Positions 1 through 6,402 of a stretch of DNA of 12,874 nt are shown in pieces. Origin of the DNA: Acidisoma sp035492295 (lineage in GTDB: Bacteria > Pseudomonadota > Alphaproteobacteria > Acetobacterales > Acetobacteraceae); assembly GCF_035492295.1 (NCBI RefSeq), contig NZ_DATJJK010000219.1:1-12874 (forward strand). The letters run 5' to 3'. Under the pieces are notes generated by a model, which was not told where the DNA came from, made no database searches, and was given only the letters and a program-made list of their open reading frames with translations. Each line of letters starts with the position of its first letter. Positions within the stretch are counted from its first letter, which is position 1. Position numbers and translations under genes: made by a program.

Positions 1-31
1 GGGGCGCCCAAGCGTCCTGACAAACTCAGTC

Positions 32-694
32 TCAGCTCTGGGACGCTCGCGGTACCGAAGCCGGCATCTCCGCCCTCGCTCGGATGAGTTTGGGCTCCGG
101 CTGCTGGACATGGGGCACGACCACCGCGGCCGGGCGCTGGCCGAAGAGCGATCCGCCAGCGCAGTCACCCGCGCGGCGAGACACCACCTTGGGCGCCTGG
201 CCCGCCCCCATGGCGGTGATCTGGACGCTTTCCATGCAGGCGCCGCCAGAACCGCCCGATGTGGCGGAGATGAAGGAATAACTGGCGGAGTCGCCCGGCG
301 GCAACGGCCCGAAGGCGGCCGGCACGAGACTACCGGGACCAGGGATGGCGCCGGGCATGCCCCGCGTCATCATCACATTCATGGCGCTCATCATCGCTGC
401 GGCCTGAGCGTCCATGATGGCGGAGATTCGGTCGACCTGGGCGAAGGGATCCTGTTGAGCGACGGGAACGACAGCCGGCATGACGGGAGCGAGGAAGGCC
501 GCCGGCATTGCCGGAGGCATGATCAGCATCGTGGGCTGGGTCGGTCCGGCCAGCTGGATCGTTTGGACGCTGCCACCCGGCAACTGGAGGATGAGCGTCT
601 TGAGGCCACCCTCTCCCGCATAGGCATAGCCTGCGAGGGCCGTGACGCCGGCCGTCATAATACCGGCGAGAAGAAGGGGTCGGAAACGCTTCAT
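32..694 (-). CDS. Exported Met/Pro/Ala-rich hypothetical protein
   Basis: I do not recognise a named family. Starting at the ATG at 694 the protein is 220 residues. A GTG five codons upstream (709) also opens the frame, but the GAGGGAG ribosome-binding sequence lies between the two and fits the ATG. Residues 1-26 form a Sec-type signal peptide: basic MKRFR, a hydrophobic core, and likely cleavage after AYA. The mature part has a low-complexity stretch at about 51-133 rich in Pro, Ala and Met, with eleven methionines between residues 56 and 113. A Gly/Ser-rich segment at 139-180 follows, with two cysteines (C153, C178) that could form a disulfide. The C-terminus is Pro/Ala/Arg-rich. It is predicted to be periplasmic or outer-membrane associated, and no catalytic motif is visible. 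It lies downstream of another exported unknown on the same strand, 151 nt away. I saw no convincing promoter in that gap. The frame and signal peptide are solid; the function is unknown. Confidence 0.75.
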   Translation of the reverse strand: MKRFRPLLLAGIMTAGVTALAGYAYAGEGGLKTLILQLPGGSVQTIQLAGPTQPTMLIMPPAMPAAFLAPVMPAVVPVAQQDPFAQVDRISAIMDAQAAAMMSAMNVMMTRGMPGAIPGPGSLVPAAFGPLPPGDSASYSFISATSGGSGGACMESVQITAMGAGQAPKVVSRRAGDCAGGSLFGQRPAAVVVPHVQQPEPKLIRARAEMPASVPRASQS

Positions 695-845
695 GAATAT
701 CTCCCTCACTCAGCTTGACGCCTGACCTGGATAGGCAACTCCGCGTGTCCCGGGGCTTGGCGAAAACCTGAATTTCCTGTCATGCAACCGTCAGACATGC
801 GCGTCCCGGGGCCCGGTCAGTGCCAATCACTGGCGCGCTCACGCT

Positions 846-1538
846 CTAGCAGGAGAGCTTCGGAATCGAGGTCGTGAGGTTCGGAAAATCGAGCTTGAGT
901 TCCTTGAGCGCCGCCATATCGTCCGCATAATGGCCGTGCGTCGTCAGCGTCGCCGTATGGTAGAATTCCATCCTGCTGTTCAGCTTGTAGAGCGACACGC
1001 GGTAGCGATGCGGTGCCACATGCGCCTCGTCACCCCAGATGAAGTTCCAAACCGCCATGCCGTAGCCGCGCCTGCCGCCGAGGTCGCCGACATAGATGCC
1101 GCCTTCGGCCATGGTATCGATCGTCTTGGGGGTCCACAGGCTGAGCTTGCCGTGATCCGAGCCGAAGACGATCGCCTCATAGGCGCAGTCCGAACCGCCC
1201 ATGGCGGCGGCGACGGCAAGCACGGCGCGGGAGTCGACATTGGGACCGGGCAGGACGGCATAGTGCACCGTGGGGTTCAGCGTGCCGTCGGGTCCCTTGG
1301 AAATGCGGAAATATTCGGACTGTGTGCCGCCCACAGTCGCATTCAACAGGACCTTCCCATCCGGCCCGGCCAGCGCCACGCTGGGCAGAGCCCCCAGCGC
1401 CTTGATGGTACGGAGCGTCACTTGGCCGATACCGGGGAAATCCACCGTCGAATGCTCGGCCCGCGCCGCGACGGCCCCGAGTGAGACGCCGGCCACCAAA
1501 CTCAAAGCCATTACGCCACGCCGGAACAGTCGCATCAT
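846..1538 (-). CDS. Exported hypothetical protein downstream of argB
   Basis: The family is not recognised. The protein is 230 residues, with a signal peptide at 1-27: Arg-rich start, hydrophobic ALSLVAGVSLGAVA, and likely cleavage after ARA. Two adjacent ATGs (1538 and 1535) are both possible, with AGAGG about 6-9 nt upstream. The mature region is ordinary globular sequence with a mixed beta-strand-like pattern, an aromatic segment near 164-194 and two cysteines (C118 and the C-terminal residue C230), which could form a disulfide. No catalytic signature is visible. The start lies 30 nt after the argB stop on the same strand, so it is probably cotranscribed with argB. Nothing in the sequence ties it to arginine synthesis. 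After the TAG stop there is only a weak CAGTG/CACTG inverted repeat without a T-tract. A periplasmic location is inferred from the signal peptide. Confidence 0.78.
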   Translation of the reverse strand: MMRLFRRGVMALSLVAGVSLGAVAARAEHSTVDFPGIGQVTLRTIKALGALPSVALAGPDGKVLLNATVGGTQSEYFRISKGPDGTLNPTVHYAVLPGPNVDSRAVLAVAAAMGGSDCAYEAIVFGSDHGKLSLWTPKTIDTMAEGGIYVGDLGGRRGYGMAVWNFIWGDEAHVAPHRYRVSLYKLNSRMEFYHTATLTTHGHYADDMAALKELKLDFPNLTTSIPKLSC

Positions 1539-1568
1539 TTCCTGCCTCTATGGATCGATTCGCAGATA

Positions 1569-2471
1569 TTACCCGAGAATCATGGTGCCGACCCCACCTT
1601 CCGTGAAGAGCTCCAACAAGCAAGCGTGTTCGACGCGGCCGTCGAGGATGGTCGCCCCCTTCACGCCGCCGCGCACAGCGGCGATGCAGTTCTCGACCTT
1701 GGGGATCATGCCGCCCGAGATCATGCCGCTGGCGATCCCAGCCTCGACCTGCTCAACGGTGAGTTCCGGCAGCAACTCCTTCTGCTCGTTGAGCACGCCC
1801 GGCACATCCGTCAGCATGAGCAGGCGATGGGCCTGGAGGGCCGCTGCAATGGCACTCGCCGCCGTATCGGCATTGATGTTGTAGGTCTGCCCGTCCTCGC
1901 CGATGCCGACGGGTGCGATGACGGGGATCAGCCCGGCGCCGGTCAGGGCGTGGATGACGCGGATGTCGATATGAGCTGGCTCGCCGACGAAGCCGAGGTC
2001 AAGCGCGCGCTCGATGTTGCTGTCCGGATCCCGCACCAGGCGGGTCAGCTTGCGGGCGCGGATGAGTCCGCCATCCTTGCCGCAGATGCCGACGGCGAGC
2101 GCGCCCGCCTGGGTGATGAGCGAGGTTACCTGCTTGTTCACGGAGCCGGCGAGGACCATCTCCACGACCTCAACCATGGCGGCGTCTGTCACGCGCAGGC
2201 CCTGGACGAAGGTGGATTTGATGGCAAGGCGGGCGAGCATGGCATTGATCTGCGGCCCGCCGCCGTGGACCACGACAGGGTTGATGCCGACCTGCTTCAG
2301 CGCCGCGATGTCCCGGCCGAAGCCGGTCGCCAGCGCGTCGTCCCCCATGGCATGGCCGCCGTATTTCACAACGATGGTGGCGCCCGCGTAGCGGCGCAAA
2401 TAGGGCAGCGCGCGCGAGACGGTGGAGGCCTGTTCGGCCGCGAGCCGGTAGCGTTCAGAGGCGGAGCTCAT
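1569..2471 (-). CDS. argB: N-acetylglutamate kinase (arginine biosynthesis)
   Basis: ArgB phosphorylates N-acetyl-L-glutamate with ATP, the second step of arginine synthesis, in the cytoplasm. It belongs to the amino acid kinase family. I place the start at the ATG at 2471 (300 residues, normal for the family), with AGGAAAGG 8 nt upstream. The frame stays open 18 codons further, but that extension would run through a GC palindrome and has no family-like sequence. Visible motifs are VVKYGG with the phosphate-binding lysine K36, the glycine-rich HGGGPQI at 69-75, CGKDGG at 130-135, NINAD at 198-202, LTDVPGV at 220-226, and GGMIPKVENC at 253-262 with K258. Before the kinase core there is an N-terminal helix-like segment (about 10-30, ending ALPYLRRYAG). 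Such a segment is typical of arginine-inhibited hexameric forms, so feedback inhibition by arginine is inferred. The gene follows engB after a 64-nt gap holding a hairpin. Confidence 0.96.
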   Translation of the reverse strand: MSSASERYRLAAEQASTVSRALPYLRRYAGATIVVKYGGHAMGDDALATGFGRDIAALKQVGINPVVVHGGGPQINAMLARLAIKSTFVQGLRVTDAAMVEVVEMVLAGSVNKQVTSLITQAGALAVGICGKDGGLIRARKLTRLVRDPDSNIERALDLGFVGEPAHIDIRVIHALTGAGLIPVIAPVGIGEDGQTYNINADTAASAIAAALQAHRLLMLTDVPGVLNEQKELLPELTVEQVEAGIASGMISGGMIPKVENCIAAVRGGVKGATILDGRVEHACLLELFTEGGVGTMILG

Positions 2472-2503
2472 CCACTCATCCTTTCCTGCGAGACAACAAG
2501 AAA

Positions 2504-2521
2504 CGCCGCCCCGGGGCGGCG
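2504..2521 (-). terminator. GC hairpin between engB and argB, possible weak terminator or attenuator
   Basis: This is an 18-bp perfect palindrome, CGCCGCCCCGGGGCGGCG. In the minus-strand transcript it can form a 7-bp GC stem with a CCGG tetraloop, followed directly by TTTCTTGTTGT. It begins 14 nt after the engB stop and ends 32 nt before the argB ATG. The stem is strong but the T-tract is interrupted, so full termination is doubtful. Partial termination, mRNA stabilisation or attenuation are all possible. I see no promoter between it and argB. Confidence 0.45.
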
Positions 2522-2535
2522 GCAAGCCGTTACTG

Positions 2536-3225
2536 CTACCCCGCGTTCTGCGCCAGGGCAGCGAAGGCAGCGCGCGCTTCCGGAATGCCCAGGCTGGTTC
2601 GCGCGCTCGTCACCAACACCTGGGGGAAGCCGGCGGCATGCGACCGGGCAAGACCCTGGAGTTCCGCTTCCTTGCGCGCGAGCGGGCCGGGCTTCAGCCC
2701 ATCTGCCTTGGTCATGACGATCTGGAAGGTGACCGCTGCCTTGTCGAGCAGGTCCATCACCGCCGTGTCTGAGGGCTTGACCTCGATCCGCGCATCCATG
2801 AGCAGGGCCACGCGGCGCAGATTGGGCCGGCCGCGGAGATAATTGAACATCAGGCCCTGCCAGTCTTCCTTCACCTTCTTCTCGGCCTGGGCGTAGCCGT
2901 AGCCCGGCATGTCGACAAGCGTGAGATGCCCGCCGAGGTCGAAGAAATTGAGCTGCCGTGTCCGGCCCGGGGTGTTGGAGGCCCGGGCGAGTGCGTGCTG
3001 CCCAGTCAGCGCATTGATGAAGGATGATTTGCCGACATTCGAGCGGCCAGCGAAGGCCAGTTCCAGCCCGCGCGGCGCGGGCAGCTGCTCCAGGCTCTGC
3101 GCGGCATAGAAGAAGTTGCAGGGGGCGGCGAAGAAAACCCGCGCCGCCTCCAACTCGTCAGCGGTTGCCGGCTCGAGGGAGAGGCTGAGCCCCTCCGGCA
3201 TCGGCATGGTGTCTTTCTCCGCCAT
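2536..3225 (-). CDS. engB: Ribosome-biogenesis GTP-binding protein EngB/YihA/YsxC
   Basis: This is a TRAFAC-class GTPase that helps mature the large ribosomal subunit in the cytoplasm. The protein is 229 residues. The G1/P-loop is GRSNVGKSS at 60-68, the G2 threonine lies in NTPGRTR at 84-90, G3 is DMPG at 105-108 followed by YGYA, and G4 is TKAD at 172-175. A VTSA segment near the C-terminus fits G5. About 50 N-terminal residues precede the GTPase core, within the usual range for proteobacterial members. The start is 9 nt after the yidC stop, and its TGAGG ribosome-binding sequence overlaps that stop, so translation is probably coupled to yidC. The gene forms part of the conserved rpmH-rnpA-yidD-yidC-engB string and is followed by a hairpin and argB. 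Confidence 0.96.
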   Translation of the reverse strand: MAEKDTMPMPEGLSLSLEPATADELEAARVFFAAPCNFFYAAQSLEQLPAPRGLELAFAGRSNVGKSSFINALTGQHALARASNTPGRTRQLNFFDLGGHLTLVDMPGYGYAQAEKKVKEDWQGLMFNYLRGRPNLRRVALLMDARIEVKPSDTAVMDLLDKAAVTFQIVMTKADGLKPGPLARKEAELQGLARSHAAGFPQVLVTSARTSLGIPEARAAFAALAQNAG

Positions 3226-3234
3226 GACGCGGCC

Positions 3235-5031
3235 TCAGGCCTTCGCACCCTTACGTTCGGTCCGCAGCATGCGCGGCCGGTCGAGCCGGGTGCGGCGCAT
3301 GATGAACCACTGCTGCGCACACGAGAGCAGGTTGTTCCAGCTCCAGTAAATCACCAGGCCGGCCGGGAAATGCGCCAGCATGAAGGTGAAGATGATCGGC
3401 ATCAGCTGGAACAGGCGCGCCTGGGTGGGGTCCGGCGGCGGCGGATTCAGCTTCTGCTGCAGGAACATCGTGCAGCCCATGATGAGGGGCCAGGCGCCGA
3501 GATGCAGGAAGGGGGCAATCGTCGTCGGGTCCCAGGGGATGAGACCGAAGAGCGTGAAGATATTGGTGGGATCCGTCGCCGAAAGATCGTGAATCCAGCC
3601 GAAGAACGGCGCGTGCCGCATCTCGATCGTCACGAAGATGACCTTGTAGAGACAGAAGAAGACCGGAATCTGGATGACCATGGGCAGGCAGCCGGAGGCC
3701 GGATTGACCTTCTCCGCCCGGTACAGGGCCATCATCTCCTGCTGCTGCTTCGCTGGATCGTCCTTGAAGCGCTCGCGCATCTCCTGAATCTTCGGCGCCA
3801 TGAGCTTCATTTTGCTCATGGATTTGTAGGATTTGTTGGCAAGCGGGAAGAACAGCAGCTTCACCGCGACGGTGAATACCATGATGGCGAGGCCGAAATT
3901 GCCCAGCACATGGTTGAGGTAGTCGAGCGCGAAGAAGATCGGCTTCGTCAGGAAGTAGAAGATACCGAAGTCGACCGCCTTGTCGAAACTCGGGATATGA
4001 TAGACGGCCTCGTAATGGTCGAGCAGGCTGACCACCTTGGCGCCAGTGAAGGCGCGGCTGGTCATGGAAGCCGTGCCGCCGGGCGCCACGGTCTCGGCCT
4101 TGCTCGCGATGAAGTCGCTCTGGAACCCTTCGGTGCCGTTGACGCTGATGGCGCGGACCGAGCCGGTCATGTCGTCATGCTGGTCGGGAACGAGAGCGGT
4201 CAGCCAGTATTTGTCGGTGAAGCCAAGCCAGCCGCCGTCGCTCGTCTCGGTATAGCCGACGCCGTCATTCTTCTCGCCGTCCTTCTGGATGCTCTTGTAG
4301 CCGAGCTCGTGCAGGGTGCCGCGGAAGACGCCGATCGGGCCTTCATGCAACAGGTAGAAGCCGGAGGTCGGCGGCATGTAGTCGCGCCGGATGCGCGACC
4401 AGGGGAAGAGGTCCACCGCTGTCTTGCCGGCATTCTTCACCTGCTGGTCGACCGAGAACATGTAGTGGTCGTCGATCGTATAGGTCAGCGCAAAGGTCAG
4501 GCCCTGGCCGTTGTCCCAGGTGAGCGTCAGCGGGTGACCGGGGGACAGCGTATCGGCCGAAGCCTTCCAGAGCGTGTTCGAATCCGGCAGGCGCACGGGC
4601 GCGCCGTCGATCGACTGGCCCGGCGCAGGGGCCCAGCCGTATTGAATGTAATAGGGTTTGTCGCTGGTCGTCGGCTCCAGCAGCTTCACCAGCGGCGACT
4701 TGGGGTCGATCGTCTCGTGATAGTCGGTGAGCACGAGGTTATCGAGCAGCGCGCCGCGCAGGCTGATGCTGCCGTCGAGCGATGGGGCCTTGATGGCGAC
4801 GGTGGGCGATGGTGCGGCGGCCACGGCACCGGCAGCGGCGGAAACGCCGCCCTTGCCGGCAGGGGCACCCGGCGACGCGTTATCGGCCGTGCTTGTGCCA
4901 CCGTTCTGCGTGGACGTGATCGCGGGCGTCGTCGGCTTCGGGTGGGGCAGATGCGGCTGCACCAGGAACTCGAAGCCGAGGAGGACCACGAGGGATATCG
5001 CAATCGCGATGAAAAGACGCTTCTGTTCCAT
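3235..5031 (-). CDS. yidC: Membrane protein insertase YidC (Oxa1 family)
   Basis: YidC inserts and folds inner-membrane proteins, alone or with the Sec translocon. The protein is 598 residues, normal for Gram-negative forms. TM1 is at about 6-23. A Thr/Ala/Gly/Pro-rich linker spans about 30-76, and the periplasmic P1 domain runs to about 345. The conserved insertase core follows to about 580. In its first helix (VFTVAVKLLFFPL) K391 occupies the position of the E. coli groove arginine R366, keeping the positive charge. The cytoplasmic hairpin carries SMSKMK and an MRERFKDDPAKQQQEMM segment. The VNPASGCLPMVIQIPVF and WIHDLSATDP motifs are also present. The tail is basic (RRTRLDRPR...RKGAKA). 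The start codon overlaps the yidD stop (TGATG) and has only a weak ribosome-binding sequence, so translational coupling is likely. Confidence 0.97.
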   Translation of the reverse strand: MEQKRLFIAIAISLVVLLGFEFLVQPHLPHPKPTTPAITSTQNGGTSTADNASPGAPAGKGGVSAAAGAVAAAPSPTVAIKAPSLDGSISLRGALLDNLVLTDYHETIDPKSPLVKLLEPTTSDKPYYIQYGWAPAPGQSIDGAPVRLPDSNTLWKASADTLSPGHPLTLTWDNGQGLTFALTYTIDDHYMFSVDQQVKNAGKTAVDLFPWSRIRRDYMPPTSGFYLLHEGPIGVFRGTLHELGYKSIQKDGEKNDGVGYTETSDGGWLGFTDKYWLTALVPDQHDDMTGSVRAISVNGTEGFQSDFIASKAETVAPGGTASMTSRAFTGAKVVSLLDHYEAVYHIPSFDKAVDFGIFYFLTKPIFFALDYLNHVLGNFGLAIMVFTVAVKLLFFPLANKSYKSMSKMKLMAPKIQEMRERFKDDPAKQQQEMMALYRAEKVNPASGCLPMVIQIPVFFCLYKVIFVTIEMRHAPFFGWIHDLSATDPTNIFTLFGLIPWDPTTIAPFLHLGAWPLIMGCTMFLQQKLNPPPPDPTQARLFQLMPIIFTFMLAHFPAGLVIYWSWNNLLSCAQQWFIMRRTRLDRPRMLRTERKGAKA

Positions 5032-5351
5032 CAGCCGGCGGGGTCCCAGTTTGTTTGCCGCGGCTTGCCCTGTGGCAGGCCATGATCATGGTGGTGGTGG
5101 TGGTCGCAACCCTCACGCGGCGGCACGGGGTCGTAGCCGCCCGGGTGCCAGGGGTTGCAGCGCAGGATGCGGCGGATGGCCATCCAACCACCCTGGATCG
5201 CCCCATACTCCCGAATGGCCTCCAGCGCATAGTCGCTGCAGCCGGGGTGGAAGCGGCAATTGGAGCCGAGCACGGGGCGCAGCAGTGCCTGCCAGAGGCG
5301 CACCAGCCCGATGAGCAGCGCGCGGAGGATGGTGGCAAGGAAATCGTTCAT
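5031..5351 (-). CDS. yidD: Membrane protein insertion efficiency factor YidD with His-rich tail
   Basis: YidD is a small inner-membrane-associated protein that assists YidC-dependent insertion. This one is 106 residues. An amphipathic N-terminal helix (about 1-28) precedes the family signature CRFHPGCSDYALEAI at 32-46 and RCNPWHPGGYDPVP at 64-77, with all three conserved cysteines (C32, C38, C65). The family core ends there. The remaining residues form a tail with EGCDHHHHHDHG at 80-91: six histidines and a fourth cysteine, a potential metal-binding patch. Similar short His-containing tails occur in some proteobacterial YidDs, but the function of this one is not known to me. The ATG overlaps the rnpA stop (ATGA, 4 nt) and the TGA overlaps the yidC start, so the three genes are tightly coupled. 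Confidence 0.95.
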   Translation of the reverse strand: MNDFLATILRALLIGLVRLWQALLRPVLGSNCRFHPGCSDYALEAIREYGAIQGGWMAIRRILRCNPWHPGGYDPVPPREGCDHHHHHDHGLPQGKPRQTNWDPAG

Positions 5352-5737
5352 GGCGCTCGGCCCTGTGCGGCCGCCGGGGCCGCCAGGTTGCGCTCGGCCC
5401 GCGCCAGGGCGCGGCGCAGATCCTCGATCAGCTCGACAAACGGCCGATCGGCCGTTTTATCCCGTCCGATCACGACCATGTCGAAGCCGCGATGCGCCTG
5501 CGGGTCAAGGCCAAGTCGCACGGCCTCGCGCAGGCGCCGTTTGGTCCGGTTGCGGACCACGGCATTGCCGACTTTCTTGGTCACGGTGAAACCGACACGC
5601 AACGGCGCCTCGTCGGCGCGCGGCATCAGCTGCAGCACCAGCCCGGGCATGGGAGCCTTCGCCCCCTTGCCCGCCACCGCCAGAAACTCCGCCCGGCGCT
5701 TGAGGCGTGGCGGCTGGCTCATGCGAGTCGTCGCCAC
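5348..5737 (-). CDS. rnpA: Ribonuclease P protein component
   Basis: RnpA is the protein subunit of RNase P; it assists the catalytic RNA in cutting the 5' leader from precursor tRNAs. The protein is 129 residues and very basic. The signature RNRTKRRLRE is at 62-71, preceded by the central-cleft strand VGFTVTKKVGNAV at 48-60. The N-terminal RLKRRAEFLAV segment (11-21) matches the usual family start. I chose the GTG at 5737 because AAGGTGG lies at good spacing before it. An ATG at 5722 (MSQPP) is possible but has no good ribosome-binding sequence. The C-terminal 15 or so residues are Ala-rich and not conserved. The gene starts 29 nt after the rpmH stop and overlaps yidD by 4 nt. Confidence 0.95.
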   Translation of the reverse strand: MATTRMSQPPRLKRRAEFLAVAGKGAKAPMPGLVLQLMPRADEAPLRVGFTVTKKVGNAVVRNRTKRRLREAVRLGLDPQAHRGFDMVVIGRDKTADRPFVELIEDLRRALARAERNLAAPAAAQGRAP

Positions 5738-5766
5738 ATCACCACCTTCGGTCCGGAAGAAGAAAA

Positions 5767-5901
5767 TCAGGCGGACAGACGCTTCCGGCCCTTGGCGCGG
5801 CGATTGGCCACCACCTTGCGACCGCCGACGGTCTCCATGCGGGCACGGAAGCCGTGGCGCCGCTTGCGGACGATCTTCGAGGGCTGATAAGTGCGCTTCA
5901 C
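5767..5901 (-). CDS. rpmH: 50S ribosomal protein L34
   Basis: This is a 44-residue, highly basic protein of the large ribosomal subunit. The translation begins MKRTYQPSKIVRKRRHGF and continues with the diagnostic RARMETVGGRKVVANRRA segment and a KGRKRLSA end, which matches bacterial L34 throughout. The start is a GTG at 5899-5901 with GGAG 6 nt upstream; the stop is TGA at 5767-5769. It is the first gene of the rpmH-rnpA-yidD-yidC-engB string and lies 29 nt before rnpA. A -35/-10 candidate is found about 120 nt upstream. dnaA is not next to it here: a kinase-like gene diverges on the other side. Confidence 0.98.
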   Translation of the reverse strand: MKRTYQPSKIVRKRRHGFRARMETVGGRKVVANRRAKGRKRLSA

Positions 5902-5987
5902 GTTACTCTCCAGTCTTCCCGGCCGCGGGCGGGCGTGGCCCGGCCGCCAGAACCGTCATGATAAGGCGTCAACAAAACAGGCGGGCG

Positions 5988-6006
5988 CCCTCATCTGGGA
6001 TGAGAG
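5988..6006 (-). other. Leader hairpin downstream of the rpmH promoter candidate
   Basis: In the minus-strand transcript CTCTCAT and ATGAGGG can pair around the loop CCCAG, giving a 7-bp stem with one G-U pair. It would lie about 10 nt after the predicted transcription start and well before the rpmH start. A TTTT run follows about 10 nt after the stem, too far for a classical terminator. It may be a structured 5' UTR or chance. Confidence 0.3.
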
Positions 6007-6022
6007 TCCCGTTAGGAGGCGC

Positions 6023-6052
6023 GGTATAGAGTTCGCATCCCACGGGCGTCAA
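6023..6052 (-). promoter_or_regulatory. Candidate sigma70 promoter for the rpmH operon
   Basis: On the minus strand TTGACG (6047-6052) is followed by an 18-bp spacer and TATACC (6023-6028). Both hexamers are close to the housekeeping consensus, and the spacer is within range. Predicted transcription would start near 6016, leaving a leader of about 115 nt before rpmH. A second TTGACG at 5967-5972 lacks a -10 partner. Confidence 0.45.
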
Positions 6053-6382
6053 TGCGCAAGCGCCGGTTGCCAGATGCGCCTTTTCGCTGATTATCGCCAA
6101 ATGACCTTTTTCGGAGAGCCACCGGCCCCAGGCGCGCCCGGCCGCCGGAGCGACGCACGCCAAACCGCGTTCGCGCTTGTCCTCGTCCTGGTCCGCGGCC
6201 AGCCGAAGCGGCGACCTGGCATGCCGCGGAGCCTTGGCCCAAACAATTATCGGACGGTTGACGGTAATCCGGCCCCCGTCAGCCGTCCTCTTTCAAGCAA
6301 ATTTAATACGGCCGGGCATTTTCTGGCGAAGCGCCTCGCGGCGAGCCCGATGGCCGCCGGAGGGGCGCTCGACACCGCAAAC

Positions 6383-6395
6383 CGGACGGAGTCCG
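6383..6395 (+). other. Small hairpin overlapping the ribosome-binding region of the kinase-like gene
   Basis: CGGAC-GGA-GTCCG is a perfect 5-bp stem with a 3-nt loop, ending 7 nt before the ATG at 6403. The only Shine-Dalgarno-like sequence, GGAG, lies in its loop and stem, so folding could limit initiation. The stem is short and could be chance. Confidence 0.25.
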
Positions 6396-6402
6396 TGCCA
6401 GC

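Larger units (their letters stand above)
5902..6402. other. Divergent intergenic region between rpmH and the kinase-like gene
   Basis: This 501-bp stretch has no gene I can support. Short open frames on both strands lack a ribosome-binding sequence and family resemblance. It holds a likely rpmH promoter and a leader hairpin, both listed separately. Several GC-rich inverted repeats such as GGCCG/CGGCC at 5921-5945 lie close to rpmH. An AT-richer patch near 6292-6310 could contain the promoter of the rightward gene, but no matching -35/-10 pair at correct spacing is convincing. No tRNA cloverleaf or other known RNA was recognised. Confidence 0.5.

Noticed and set aside
2472..2525. An N-terminal extension of ArgB by 18 codons
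   Set aside because: It would run through the hairpin and has no similarity to ArgB starts; the ATG at 2471 has a good ribosome-binding sequence.
1626..2717. A 363-codon plus-strand frame opposite argB and part of engB
   Set aside because: It crosses two verified genes, has no ribosome-binding sequence or recognisable motif, and is explained by GC bias.
3370..5085. A 571-codon open frame on the plus strand opposite yidC
   Set aside because: It is antisense to a complete, motif-verified yidC. Its translation is His/Arg/Glu-rich without domain features, as expected for mirror frames in GC-rich DNA.
5969..6163. A 64-codon minus-strand frame upstream of rpmH
   Set aside because: No ribosome-binding sequence or recognisable features, and it overlaps the likely rpmH promoter.
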